64,000 nt of DNA from Achatina immaculata (GCA_009760885.1 CM019713.1:24126427-24190426), one strand, 5' to 3'; shown: positions 21,297 to 33,026, numbered from the stretch's first letter. The notes: generated by a model from the letters alone, not told the origin. Made by a program: numbers and translations.

Positions 21297-22590
21297 AAGG
21301 CAACCTTAGAGGCTGCAATAATTGGAGAGGAGTAACCTTACTATCAGTTGTGTCAAAAGTATTTTGCAAAGTCATTCTCAATAGAATCTAAGATATAGTG
21401 GAAGGTGCAATGAGAGAAGAACAAGCAGGATTTTGAAATGTGAGAAGCTGTCTCGACCAGATCTTTACTCTAAGAATAATACTTGAAGAACATATTGAAA
21501 AGCAGAAACCATTAATCCTGAACTTCATAGACTTTAAAAAGGCATTTGATAGCATACACAGAGATTCATTGTGGGGAATTTTAAGTCTATATGGAATACC
21601 ATCTAAAATTGTCAACATTATTAACGATCTCTACAACGGATGTGTTTGTGCAGTCAACACAGAAGAAGGGATGAGTGAACGGTTCCAAATTGAAACAGGC
21701 GTGAAAAAATGATGTATACTATCTCCCTTGGTTTTTGGAATTGCCATAGACTTCATAACGAAAAAAATGCTGCACAGGTGAAACCAGCATTGATTGGGTA
21801 CATGGGACCCAAATAGAAGATCTTGATTTTCCTGATGGCATACCTCTTATGTGATTTCGATGCAATAAAAAAACAGATATCCTGTCTTCACTGACTAGCA
21901 AAATGGGTCTTGAAAGTAACAAAGAAAAGGCAAAAATAATGAAATTTCCCATTAATCAAGAATGAAAAAAATATACTTAGAAGTAACAGTTGTTGATGAA
22001 GTAAACCAATTTGAATACCTCGGCACCTACACAGACCAAGATGGTGACACCAGAAAGGAAGTTAGAATTTGAATTCCAAAAGCAGCATCGACCTTCAATA
22101 ATCTTGAAAACATATGGCACTCAAAAGGTATAAGCACAAAAACCAAGCTAAGAGTATTCAATTCAGTTGTAATATCCATCCTCATTTATGCATGCGAAAG
22201 CTGGAAAACAACTAAAGAAAGAGACACCAAATTAAACTCTTTTGAAAACAAATGACTTAGGAACATACTCTGTATAAAGTGGAATGAATTCAAGAACAAC
22301 TGATAAGGCAGGTGACCGAACAACAACCAGTCTCATGGGTGATCAGGAAAAGGAGATGGATATATGTCGGTCACATGATGAGAAGAAACAGTCAGAGAAT
22401 CTTAAAACAAGCTATCAAATGAAACACAACAGGACAAAGAAAAAGGTCCATCACATGAACTCTCAAGAGAACATTGTTAAGAGAGGCCAAATTAGTAGGT
22501 ATAAAATCCCTTGATGAGGTCGAAAATCTCACCGAAAACAGGAAAACTTGGCGAACTACCATGTGACCCCTATGTGACATTTAACAATAC
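21297..22590 (+). mobile_element. LINE family B, reverse-transcriptase ORF remnant (~1.3 kb)
   Basis: Reads NNWRGVTLLSVVSKVF, REEQAGF, LILNFIDFKKAFDSIHRDSL, then LSPLVFGIAIDF; the catalytic block reads LDFPDGIPL where LDFADDIAL is expected. It continues GLESNKEKAKIMKF, FEYLGTYTDQDGDTRKEV, STKTKLRVFNSVV, ILIYACESWKTTKE, and a C-terminal region ending near LTENRKTWRTTM. This covers most of the RT fingers, palm and thumb of an APE-class non-LTR retrotransposon. Stops and frameshifts occur throughout (for example after ILNRI and TGVKK). The clade is not assigned. A 3' copy is at 48722-49335. Confidence 0.9.
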
Positions 22591-22699
22591 GGGAAGAATA
22601 TAAAATATAAGACAAGATTGTTTTTATGGCAGAAGTCACTGTGCTAAAGATTGGTACAGAGGTCAAGGTAATTGAACCATATATGGTCAGAAATCTGTT
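22591..22699. other. short low-copy spacer
   Basis: Nothing supported. Confidence 0.4.
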
Positions 22700-23090
22700 A
22701 CTCCTGGTAGTCAGTCATTTGCATGTCACTGGCCGAACTTTCTCTCTCTAACAGCTCTCCTGTAGGCCTCTCGGTTGTGAGCAAGATGCCCTGCTGTTTT
22801 AAGTGCCCAGGTCTCACAGGCATATGTTGCGATGGGAAAGATGCATGCCCTTTAAAATATTCTTTTTGTAGTTCTGTCTATTCCTCTCCTCAGCTTCTTT
22901 AGTTGTTTTACTTTCTGAAGAGCGATAGATGCCCTCCTTTTAATTTCCCTCATTGTATCTCCATTATTAGTTAGTAGTGATCCAAGATATTCAAAACTCT
23001 CCACTTCTTCCAGTTCTTCCTGATGGATACATATTTCAGCTGCCTTATTTGTTTTCTTAATTTACTCCTAGTAACAGTCCGTAATTTTAT
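22700..23090 (-). mobile_element. LINE family A, minus-strand copy with internal deletion
   Basis: The left part is the rc of the family A 3' end (gcatgtcact...gcaagatgccctgctg). At about 22800 it jumps directly to the rc of the ATYACETWTLNK region (gtctcacaggcatatgttgc), skipping about 280 bp present in the copy at 9927. It then continues to the rc of EEKLEEVESFEYLGSL and AAEICI. The jump is a clean internal deletion. Confidence 0.82.
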
Positions 23091-23461
23091 GTTATTTTTT
23101 TCAAGTGGTAATCGACGTAATCTCAATGATGGTGGAGCTTCCCTAGAAGCCCATTTCGTAGATTTTCCTCGTAGAAGGACACTGCCGGTAACTTTGTGTC
23201 CCAGGTGATGCCTATTTTTTTAAAACATCTTTGCAAAGTTGAAGGTTGTTAAGAATCTAGTATCTCATGTACACGGAGATAACTTTGTACCGGTGGCAGA
23301 TAAAAAAGTGGAACACACGAGAATGTGTACAAACAGCTGAAGAAAGAACAACAGGAAACAGAGTTAGGAAATGTTCTTAAATCAGCTTAAAGATTTTACA
23401 GATAAAACTGTGAGGAAAACACTCAGTACATTCACAGTTCTAGTCACTGTGACAAATCCTG
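23091..23461. other. low-copy stretch
   Basis: No gene or clear repeat recognised. Confidence 0.45.
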
Positions 23462-24140
23462 TCCAGAATGTGAAGGTGAGCACAAAGCCAGAGTGTGAAG
23501 GTGAAAACAAAGCCAGAATGTGAAGGTGAGCACAAAGCCAGAATGTGAAGATGAGCACAAAGCCAGAGTGTGAAGGTGAGCACAAAGCCAGAATGTGAAG
23601 ATGAGCACAAAGCCAGAGTGTGAAGGTGAGCACAAAGCCAGAATGTGAAGATGAGCACAAAGCCAGAGTGTGAAGGTGAGCACAAAGCCAGAATGTGAAG
23701 ATGAGCACAAAGCCAGAATGTGAGCACAAAGCCAGAATGTGAAGGTGAGCACAAAGCCAGAATGTGAAGGTGAGCACAAAGCCAGAATGTGAAGGTGAGC
23801 ACAAAGCCAGAATGTGAAGATGAGCACAAAGCCAGAATGTGAAGGTGAATACAAAGCCAGAATGTGAAGGTGAGCACAAAGCCAGAATGTGAAGGTGAGC
23901 ACAAAGCCAGAATGTGAAGATGAGCACAAAGCCAGAATGTGAAGGTGAGCACAAAGCCAGAATGTGAAGGTGAACACAAAGCCAGAATGTGAAGGTGAGC
24001 ACAAAGCCAGAATGTGAAGGTGAGCACAAAGCCAGAATGTGAAGATGAGCACAAAGCCAGAATGTGAAGGTGAGCACAAAGCCAGAATGTGAAGGTGAGC
24101 ACACAAAGCCAGAATGTGAAGGTGAGCACAAAGCCAGACT
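23462..24140. repeat. 25-bp minisatellite, about 27 copies
   Basis: Unit cacaaagccagaatgtgaag plus gtgag. Variants gatgag and gagtgt are interspersed, and one copy is shortened near 23710. Since 25 is not a multiple of three and the unit lacks stops on the minus strand, all three minus-strand frames stay open for more than 200 codons; none is a credible gene. Confidence 0.95.
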
Positions 24141-24264
24141 GATTAAGTGTAGGATACCAGCTGTGATAAGTATATAGTGGCTCACGCTCTTCCAGCGTTT
24201 TGCCGTTCTTCTTCTAGAGTGTTCTATTCAGTTCTATACGTTGATGTTCTGGGATAAAGTTTTC

Positions 24265-24628
24265 TCTACCGTCACTATCTCTCTAGCACACACAGCTAGA
24301 ACAATCTTATCTACCGTCACTATCTCTCTAGCACACACAGCTAGAACAATATTATCTACTGTCACTATCTCTCTAGCACACACAGCTAGAACAATCTTAT
24401 CTACCGTCACTATCTCTCTAGCACACACAGCTAGAACAATCTTATCTACTGTCACTATCTCTCTAGCATACACAGCTAGAACAATCTTATCTACCGTCAC
24501 TATCTCTCTAGCATACACAGCTAGAACAATCTTATCTACCGTCACTATCTCTCTAGCATACACAGCTAGACCAATCTTATCTACCGTCACTATCTCTCTA
24601 GCATACACAGCTAGAACAATCTTCAGCT
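24265..24628. repeat. 45-bp minisatellite, about 8 copies
   Basis: Unit gtcactatctctctagcaca plus cacagctagaacaatcttatctacc. The 15-codon period leaves both strands open, which explains the 124- and 154-residue frames. Confidence 0.94.
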
Positions 24629-25254
24629 ACAAGTTCTGTTCTCTATGTTGTTCCTGGGGATTTCATTTACTAGTAATTATAGAATATGCATGTTACAAGT
24701 TATAGCTGACAAAACATTAATCTGTAACAAAGTTACATCTGTTGAAGTTAACTCGTTTCGTGATCCCAGGCTTAATGAGGTGGAGGGAGGAGGTGTCCAG
24801 CCGGTAGAGCTCTCCGGGGTCTAGATGAGTTCCGAAGTTTGTTTTATTCTGTTTTTTTTTTTTTGGGGGGGGGGCATAGTGGATCAAAATAGAATGGCTG
24901 ATCTCTAAAAAAAAATGCGGGGGAAGGGGGATTCAGGAGAGAAATTTTTTTGTACCCCTTTACAATATCTCTCTTTCTGCGGGTCTTGATGATCCGTTCC
25001 GCGGGTCTTGATGATCCAGACATACCACTGATGACGTGGACGAGAGGGAAGTTTCTGTTACAAAAGTAGTAAGTTTGTACGTAGTTTGCTTGTTACTACC
25101 ACCTAGATTCATGTTAAATTTCTGAGGCTCTGTGGCTAAAGCGCAACTCAACGCCCCAAACGTCGACTCTCTGCACTCTACCCACCCTGCCACCGTCCGA
25201 GCAGTAATATGCCTTCAGATGTCTGTGGCCAGACGGAGAATTAACGAACATTTT
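24629..25254. other. low-copy stretch with homopolymer runs
   Basis: T-run then G-run at about 24851-24874; a 21-bp direct duplication (gcgggtcttgatgatcc core) at about 24978-25016. Confidence 0.5.
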
Positions 25255-25325
25255 CAGAAAGTGAAGTATTGGGCACTTATGCCCCTCTGACTTTCTGCCC
25301 TTCGTCTTTCCACTTTTCACTTTGT
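25255..25325 (-). mobile_element. short CR1/Jockey-like LINE 3' UTR fragment
   Basis: attgggcacttatgcccctc and tgactttctgccctt match the 3' ends at 14050 and 32101. Diverged and short. Confidence 0.5.
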
Positions 25326-25334
25326 TACAATGAC

Positions 25335-26665
25335 TAGTATAGGTACTCTATATATAAAGTCTAGTCAATACAGGAAGCCTATATAATGTCTAGTCTATAC
25401 TACAAGAGCTTAATATTGAAGAAGGCTGGCTAGTAAAGAGGATTAAAGAGAGAAAACTTAAATATTTTGGCCACATTAAACGTCATGATAATTTAGAGAA
25501 GACCGTATTGGAAGGATACATAATGGGAAAAAGAAAAAGAGGAAGACCGAAACGAAGATGGCTGCAAGACATCGTTGATGATCTGGAGATGGATGCAGCA
25601 GCAGCAGGCCATCTTGCTCACAACCGAGAGGCCTACAGGAGTGCTGTTTGGGAGGCAAAGTTCCGCAAGGGACATGCAAAGGAATGAATGAATGAATACA
25701 GGTAGCCTACATAATGTCTAGTCTAATACAGGTACCTTATATAATGTCTAGTCTAATACAGGTAGCCTACATAATGTCTAGTCTAATACAGGTAACCTAC
25801 ATAATGTCTAGTCTAATACAGGTAGCCTACTTAATGTCTAGTCTAATACAGGTACCTTATATAATGTCTAGTCTAATACAGGTAGCCTACATAATGTCTA
25901 GTCTAATACAGGTACCCTATATAATGTCTAGTCTAATATAGGCACCCTATATAATGTCTAGTCTAATATAGGCACCATATATAATGTCTAGTCTAATACA
26001 GGTAGCCTACATAATGTCTAGTCTAATACAGGTAGCCTATATAATGTCTAGTCTAATATAGGCACCCTATATAATGTCTAGTCTAATATAGGCACCCTAT
26101 ATAATGTCTAGTCTAATATAGGCACCCTATATAATGTCTAGTCTAATATAGGCACCCTATATAATGTCTAGTCTAATACAGGTACCCTATATAATGTTTA
26201 GTCTAATACAGGTACCATATATAATGTTTAGTCTAATACAGGTACCCTATATAATGTCTAGTCTAATATAGGCACCCTATATAATGTCTAGTCTAATACA
26301 GGTAGCCTACATAATGTCTAGTCTAATACAGGTACCCTATATAATGTCTAGTCTAATACAGGTACCCTATAAAATGTCTAGTTTGATACAGGTACCACAT
26401 ATAATGTTTAGTCTGATACAAGTACCCTATTTAATGTTTAGTCTGATACAGGTACCATATATAATGTTTAGTCTAATATAGGTACCCTATTTAATGTTTA
26501 GTCTGATACAGGTACCATATATAATGTTTAGTCTAATACCAGTACCACATATAATGTTTAGTCTAATACCAGTACCACATATAATGTTTAGTCTGATACA
26601 AGTACCCTATTTAATGTTTAGTCTGATACAAGTACCCTATATAACGTTTAGTCTGAATAATGTGA
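25335..26665. repeat. 30-bp minisatellite, ~34 copies, interrupted by a LINE
   Basis: Unit ataatgtctagtctaataca plus ggtaccctat. About two copies lie left of the LINE at 25397 and about 32 lie to the right, in exact 60-bp rows. Regional variants are clustered: gtagcctac on the left, gcaccctat in the middle, and gtttagtctgata with agtaccc on the right. This indicates local amplification. Confidence 0.95.
25397..25695 (+). mobile_element. LINE family A 3' end inserted in the 30-bp array
   Basis: Begins at tactacaag (the LQELNIEE codons) and reads AWLVKRIKERKLKYFGHIK-like codons, GKRKRGRPKRRWLQDIVDD, GHAKE with a stop, then (GAAT)n. The array motif gtctagtcta lies on the left and atacagg on the right, with at most a 4-bp (atac) duplication. 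Its coding line is the best preserved of the family A copies. Confidence 0.92.
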
Positions 26666-27101
26666 GTTCATTAATGAAGCTAACGTTTTTTCTCCCAGTC
26701 TTTCGAAATTGAGTTGTTTTGCTCGTTCGATCACCAATCACTCGACCGCTATCGACCCGGCGTGATTAATCTGCACAATCAGTCTGATCATCTCAGACAA
26801 AAAATATAAATATGGGTAAAAACGAGTTTCATTTCTCTTTCAGTTGATTCACTTTTCATTTTTGCACTGAACGAACTGAAAGAAAAGAAAATTATGACGA
26901 AGATCGTTAAGTAAAAGAGATACAGTTAATGTGAACTTGTATAATCAAACAGACCGAGGCTTATTTTAATATTAAATTAAATGTTTTGCTGCAGACCTCA
27001 CTTTGCTTGACTTATTCTGCTTTGCCTTTGCTTGCTTTGAAAGGAGTAAATAGCGAGAATGTCTATTCACCATTTATGTAGCATCTTTTATGCGTGCGTT
27101 G
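26666..27101. other. low-copy stretch
   Basis: No gene recognised. Confidence 0.45.
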
Positions 27102-27355
27102 ATGTGTATACAAACAGCGAGTCTGTACGGTTATGTATACAAACAGCTAGTCTTTACGGTTATGTATACAAACAGCTAGTCTTTACGGTTATGTATACAA
27201 ACAGCGAGTCTGTACGGTTATGTATACAAACAGCTAGTCTTTACGGTTATGTATACAAACAGCTAGTCTTTACGGTTATGTATACAAACAGCTAGTCTGT
27301 ATGGTTATGTATACAAAGAGCGAGTCTGTACGGTTGTTTATATATATATATAGGT
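27102..27355. repeat. 29-bp minisatellite, left part
   Basis: Unit gtatacaaacagcgagtctg plus tacggttat, nine copies. It ends in atatatataggt, the target site of the next insertion. Confidence 0.93.
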
Positions 27356-28667
27356 CTTCTTCTTCTTCTTCTTCTTCGTTCACTTCTACCACCAAAAACC
27401 GCACTGTGAACCTACTGAATTCACACATGTGGTCCTCGTTAGGTCCGGTGGTCCCCTGTGTGGTCCAAAATAGACCACATGAGTTCCACGAAGGACCACA
27501 AGGGGTTCAGAGTATCACAGTGCTTTAGCCTGTATTCTTGGTGGGTCTCGGAAGCGGGATTGCGTGACACCGTGGTTTTCATTGCACCAGTTTGGTCTAG
27601 GGTTGGACTTTCTCACCGGAAGACCTCGACGTGTTTGGAATATCAGTGCATCCCCGCTGGGTGAGAGGAGTCTGCCCACCCAGGACAGAGTTGGACTTTC
27701 TCACCGGAAAACCTCGACGTGTTATGAGATACCCGTGTATCACCGCCGGGTGAGAGGTGGTTGCCCATCCAGTCCAGGGTTGGACTTTCTCACCGGAAAA
27801 CCTCAGCGTGATTAGGATACGCAGACATCCCCGCCGGGTGAGAGGTGGTTGCCTATCTAGACTTCCCTGGTCCAGTGTCTCCGACTTCAGCATATTGCGG
27901 TCGTGGCCGCTACCCTTCCTAGTTGTGACCAGGATGGAGCTTTTGTCCAGGTGGACGAATCCTCGCCACTAGTGACTTCTACCCCTGGGTTGAGCCGGTT
28001 TAGGCATTTCCCAGTATGGGCATGTTTGGGACGGGACCGACCTCTAGGGCAGAGGTACTGTGACATTCATAGCCTTCAAGATTCACCCCTGGTATGAGCC
28101 GGTTTAGGCAAAATTCACCAGTATGGGTGTATATCAGGCGTTACCGACCTCTAGAGCGGAGGTGGCATGACATGTCTAGCCATCGAGTTCCACCCCTGGT
28201 GTGTGCCGGTTTAGGCATATTTCACCAGTGTAGGTGTATTTCGGACGTAGGCGGCCTCTAGAGCAGAGGTGCCGTGGTATAGCTCTCGTAGCGATACTAC
28301 TGGACATACCAGGTTAAACTTCACTTTCCACCACCTTTTCCCATCGGCGCCGCACAGCAACCTTTATTTCCGCATTTACTTCCTTAACCGGGAGGAGCTT
28401 CACTCCACGCGCGGCATTTGAAAAGTCAAGCCAGCAGTGACTTAACCTCTGGGACAAACCGATTCATGCATTTCACACGATATGACTGCACTCAGGACGT
28501 GGCCGACCTCCAGACCAGAGGTGCCGTGATTTGACTGTTTGCTTCGCTTTATTCTTTCAACCACCTTTTCCGCAGTGATGCTGCGCGGCAACCTCATTTG
28601 CAAATTTCTTCATTGGCCGGGAAGAGCACCGCTCCACGCACGGCAGCTGAAGATCTCGCCAACAGCG
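27356..28667 (-). mobile_element. unclassified ~1.3-kb retroelement insertion with (GAA)n tail
   Basis: The 29-bp array is split here. The 12-bp duplication atatatataggt lies at 27344-27355 and again at 28668-28679. The left end is (CTT)n, which is a (GAA)n tail for a minus-strand insert, as with a LINE-mobilised element. Internally there are three ~88-bp units (27603-27866, with gttggactttctcaccggaa), three to four ~100-115-bp units (27985-28290 and 28450-28535, with gccggtttaggca and cctctagagcagaggt), and two ~100-bp units (about 28322 and 28557, with ccaccttttcc and cacgc.cggca). I find no reverse-transcriptase motif. It may be a 5'-UTR-rich truncated LINE or a non-autonomous element. Confidence 0.7.
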
Positions 28668-28679
28668 ATATATATAGGT

Positions 28680-29445
28680 AAATCTGCATGTTTATGTATA
28701 CAAACAGTAAGTCTGCATCACTCTATATACAATCAGGGATTCTATATCATTATGTATACAAACAACAAGTCTGCATCATTATGTATACAAACAGTGAATG
28801 GTTCCGTTTACAAAGAGCAAGTACGCATAGTTATGTATACAAACAGCGACTCTCCATTGCTGCCTACACAAAGAGACATATAAACGGCGAATCTCAATAG
28901 CTGCATATAAACAGCGACTCTCTGTGATTACAAACACACACAGCGACTCTCCATAGATACAGTAGACAGTGAGCGACTCTCCACAGCTGCATATATAAAC
29001 AGGTATTTTCCACAGCTGCATATATAAAAACAGATATTCTCCATGGCTCTAAACAGATATTCTCCATGGCTGCATATATAAACAGATATTCTCCACGGCT
29101 CTATATATAAACAGATATTCTCCATGGCTCTATATATAAACAGATATTCTCCATGGCTCTATATATAAACAGATATTCTCCATGGCAGCATATATAAACA
29201 GATATTCTCCACGGCTCTATATCTAAACAGATATTCTCCATGGTTCTATATATAAACAGATATTCACCATGGCAGCATATATAAACAGATATTCTCCGTG
29301 GCAGCATATATAAACAGATATTCTCCGTGGCAGCATATATAAACAGATATTCTCCATGGCAGCATATATAAACAGATATTCTCCATGGCTCTATATATAA
29401 ACAGATATTCTCCATGGTTCCATATATATATATAAACAGAGAGTT
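28680..29445. repeat. 29-bp minisatellite, right part, with gradual change of unit
   Basis: Starts with gtatacaaacag units like the left part, passes through irregular intermediates (28850-29000), and ends as a regular array of tatataaacagatattctcc plus atggctcta, still with period 29. Confidence 0.9.
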
Positions 29446-30107
29446 GCTAGTCCCCACCTCGATGTTTTGTTATTGTCGTTGCTGTTTTCTCTTAAAATCA
29501 GAAAACAAATAATGAATTACACGAACCTCTAACTGGAAATTTAGACACAAGATCATTTTTCAAATCTAGAACGTTCTAACGGCCCAGAGTCTGCTTAGTT
29601 TTCATGTTCGGTGAAGTGAACAATTTTGTTTTTCGATCGTTCCTTCAATTTACGATTTTTTTTTTTGTTTCAAAGAAATCTGCCTTTTCTCCTACCTTTT
29701 TTTTTTTGTTCGTTTTGTTTCGTTTCTTCTTGCACTGTAATGTCAAGTTTTAATATATCATCTTTGTATCTCGTTTACGCAGTGCTGGAAACTATGGAGA
29801 GATCTGCTTGTAAAGTGACAAATTGAAGAATGTATTCGCGGATAAAGGGGCGTGTGTGACGAGATTGATGGGGCAAACAGAACAATCATTAATGATCTTT
29901 CAAAGGGAAGTTATCATCTCAAAAAAAATATTGAACATCCTTGCTCTGAGGAAGTAACAAATGAAAGATCAGTGGGATATTTTCAGTAATTGGAAGGGGA
30001 AAAAAGGAGCATTCCATGTAAAATAGAAATATCACGAAGAAATGAGTACATGAAGTCTCTTAACAGCATTCAGCGTTAAGACAAGGAGCCCTATGGCAGT
30101 GTGACCT
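29446..30107. other. low-copy stretch
   Basis: T-rich runs near 29650-29710. No gene recognised. Confidence 0.45.
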
Positions 30108-30335
30108 TACAGCAATGGTTCTCAAATGTGTTCAGGTCGCGGAACTTTACATCCAGGTAAGACCTTCGCTGAGGTCCCCTTCACTCACTTATCACAAAAT
30201 CTTCACATATTTCTGACATGTTACATAATTTAGACTTGCTCCGAGGGCCCCCCTTGACTTATCTTGGACCCCCCGACTTATCATGGGCCCCACCTGACTT
30301 GTATTGGACCCCAGTTTATGCACCACTGCTTCAGA
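30108..30335. mobile_element. possible hAT-type miniature element
   Basis: The left end agcaatggttctcaaatgtg and the right end (rc agcagtggtgcataaactgg) are imperfect inverted repeats resembling the CAGNGGTTCTCAAAC ends of hAT elements. The interior has repeated gacttat.ttggacccc. No 8-bp target duplication was found, so this stays tentative. Confidence 0.35.
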
Positions 30336-30934
30336 GGAAGTCTAAAATAATGACAATGTGTAATTTCCTGACTACATGGCAGCTAGGTTAGAGAAGTAAG
30401 TGTACCATGTAGATGGTTGGTGGTAGCATCCCAGTAGAAGCAATCTCAGATATAAAAATGAGCAAGTGGCCCCCCCCCCCAGCGTAGTAACCCCCGCTCC
30501 CCCTCCCCAGGGAGCCAAACGTACGCCCATAACCTCACTCACTCCATCCCTCACCCATGAAGCAAGAATACATGTTCGTTTCTTTATGCAAATCATTTAT
30601 TTATAACGATTTGCGAAGAAGTAGCAAAGCTATTAAAGAAATAAAAGCCCCCATTTGACGGCCCCCCTTAACGCGGGGCCCAGGGCAGTTTCCCAACACC
30701 ACCAGTTCCACAACACTTCACTGCTGATTTCTAGTAGTGCTAGAGACGGAAATGTGAATATTCACATCCATTGAGTGAAGATATTCACCCCTGGCAGCTT
30801 GGGTTATGTCACGTGTACTAGGATGCGAACTGTTTCTAGGCAGAGAGACAAACTTCGCGACCAATCCTGAACTGAAGAGGGCGGAGGTTGTATCGTCTGA
30901 ATTAGGAAAACTTATGCCTGGATGATAACAATAT
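30336..30934. other. low-copy stretch with C-rich runs
   Basis: C-runs at about 30471-30481 and 30662-30667. No gene recognised. Confidence 0.45.
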
Positions 30935-31500
30935 TCTAAGTTGCTGTGATGTGTGGGTGTGTTTATTTTTCTGTATAACGATTCTAAGATGTTCTGATGT
31001 GTGGGCGCGTTTGTTTTTCTGTATAACGATTCTAAGATGTTCTGATGTGTAGGTGTGTTTGTTTTTCTGTATAACGATTCTAAGATGTTCTGATGTGTGG
31101 GTGTGTTTGTTTTTCTGTATAACGATTCTAAGATGTTCTGATGTGTAGGTGTGTTTGTTTTTCTGTATAACGATTCTAAGATGTTCTGATGTGTGGGTGT
31201 GTTTGTTTTTCTGTATAACGATTCTAAGATGTTCTGATGTGTGGGTGTGTTTGTTTTTCTGTATAACGATTCTAAGATGTTCTGATGTGTGGGTGTGTTT
31301 GTTTTTTCTGTATAACGATTCTAAGATGTTCTGATGTGTAGGTGTGTTTGTTTTTTCTGTATAACGATTCTAAGATGTTCTGATGTGTGGGTGTGTTTGT
31401 TTTTTCTGTATAACGATTCTAAGATGTTCTGATGTGTGGGTGTGTTTGTTTTTCTGTATAACGATTCTAAGATGTTCTGATGTGTGGGTGTGTTTGTTTA
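30935..31500. repeat. 48-bp minisatellite, about 12 copies
   Basis: Unit gtataacgattctaagatgt plus tctgatgtgtgggtgtgtttgtttttct. Period 48 is measured from 31021 to 31069. Copies differ in T-run length and in tgtggg or tgtagg. Confidence 0.95.
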
Positions 31501-31810
31501 TAACGTTGATGTTTGTTTCATAGAATGCGGACATGGGAAAGATCATCTGTCTGTGCGTGATAGCCACTCGGGGGTTTGTCCGTTCGACTGGCGAAAATTT
31601 TTGTATGTTTGGTTGGTCACAGCTTTTGTCTGCACTCTTGTTTGTCAAATCAGGCCAGTCAGAGACACAATACCCCAGGGAAGACTGTCGTAGAAAGGGG
31701 CACAGTAAAGAAATACAGCATGACAGCACGCCAGACTGCAGTCTCGTAAATCACATGAGAAAATGATAATCAAGTTTCCTGATGTCCCACTGCGCCGCCC
31801 TCAATGTGGA
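31501..31810. other. low-copy stretch
   Basis: Two overlapping 69- and 77-residue frames without domains. No gene called. Confidence 0.4.
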
Positions 31811-31928
31811 GATAAATAAAGACACCATCTAACTTGAAATAAAGACGCCATCTAACTTGAAATAAAGACGTCATTAACTTGAAATAAAGGCAACATTTAA
31901 CCTGAAATAAGGACAACATCTAACCTGT
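31811..31928. repeat. 23-bp minisatellite, 5 copies
   Basis: Unit aacttgaaataaagacgcca plus tct, decaying to the right. Confidence 0.85.
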
Positions 31929-31934
31929 TCTGTT

Positions 31935-32035
31935 TTTCATTTCAAAAAGGAAAGAACCAGACACGATGACCTTTCTGACATTCCGCCCTGTACCTTTCAA
32001 CTTTCAAACTATAAAATCACTCATTTAACAGCAAT
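31935..32035 (-). mobile_element. diverged CR1/Jockey-like LINE 3' UTR fragment
   Basis: tttcaaaaaggaaagaacca and ctgacattccgccct resemble the ends at 14050 and 32101. Confidence 0.45.
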
Positions 32036-32053
32036 TATTATATACACTTAAGG

Positions 32054-32055
<2 letters not shown>

Positions 32056-32099
<44 letters not shown>
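32056..32099. repeat. (GA)n microsatellite
   Basis: Uninterrupted GA at the 3' border of the minus-strand LINE, possibly its tail (CT on the element strand). Confidence 0.93.
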
Positions 32100-32100
<1 letters not shown>

Positions 32101-32102
<2 letters not shown>

Positions 32103-32850
32103 CCAACATACTTTATTTTCAAAGGCTTAAGAACTGGGCAAACAGGCCCGTCTGACATTCTGCCCTTCATCATACAGCTTTCACTCAGTCACAGTCATTC
32201 AGCATTTGTTAATGAGCATAATAATCATGAGAACACATTAAATCATTACATAAATAAATAATAAACTTATCGCTTGTCCATACACTCTACACTCTGATTT
32301 ATGCAACAGCATGAAATAAACTTGCATTCTTACATTCATTCAAAATTAACAAATTTATAGAAAAGCAGTATTTAAAAAATTACACCAGTCTAGCTATACG
32401 TTAAACTACTTTAGACTATGCTTAGGGAGGCATATAGTCCATATCAAATAGATGTTGACAAAGTTTGAAGTTAAAAGAACGAATATTACTTATAAGTTTT
32501 AAATGAGTTGGTAGGGCATTCCAAAGGTGGGCAGCTGAGTAAGAGAAGCTTTTATTAAAGATGTCAAGCTTTGGTTTTGGGAGAACACAATTGTTTAAGA
32601 GTTGACTGTGTTTTGGGTTGGATTTGAACAACGACCACAGATAGGATGAATCATTGTGCGATTGAATTTTATGAATTAACTTGGCCTTGTTGAAAAGAAA
32701 TCTCTTCTTGAGGGGTAGAATATCAATATGTTGTCCTTATTTGTAATACGTGCAGTATGTTTGTCATCTATAAGCTTTACTGCTCGTTTTTGAAGTGAGT
32801 AAAATCTTTTCATGTTTGACATGGAACAACCATCCCAGACTGTGGAACAG
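32101..32850 (-). mobile_element. CR1/Jockey-like LINE, ORF2 C-terminus and 3' UTR
   Basis: On the minus strand: [20 protein letters not shown] with [16 protein letters not shown], then KSNPKHSQLLNNCVLPK, DIFNKSFSYSAAHLWNALPT and RSFNFKLCQHLF. The YCS.VW...........LQKRA and S.WN.LP....... F...L..HLF signatures are typical of the RT C-terminus in CR1/L2/Jockey-type elements. At least one frameshift is needed near 32690. The 3' UTR matches fragments at 14050, 25255 and 31935. Confidence 0.88.
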
Positions 32851-32853
32851 TAT

Positions 32854-33026
<173 letters not shown>

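Noticed and set aside
30108..30335. Firm assignment as a hAT element
   Set aside because: The ends resemble hAT termini, but no 8-bp target duplication or transposase is present; kept only as a tentative feature.
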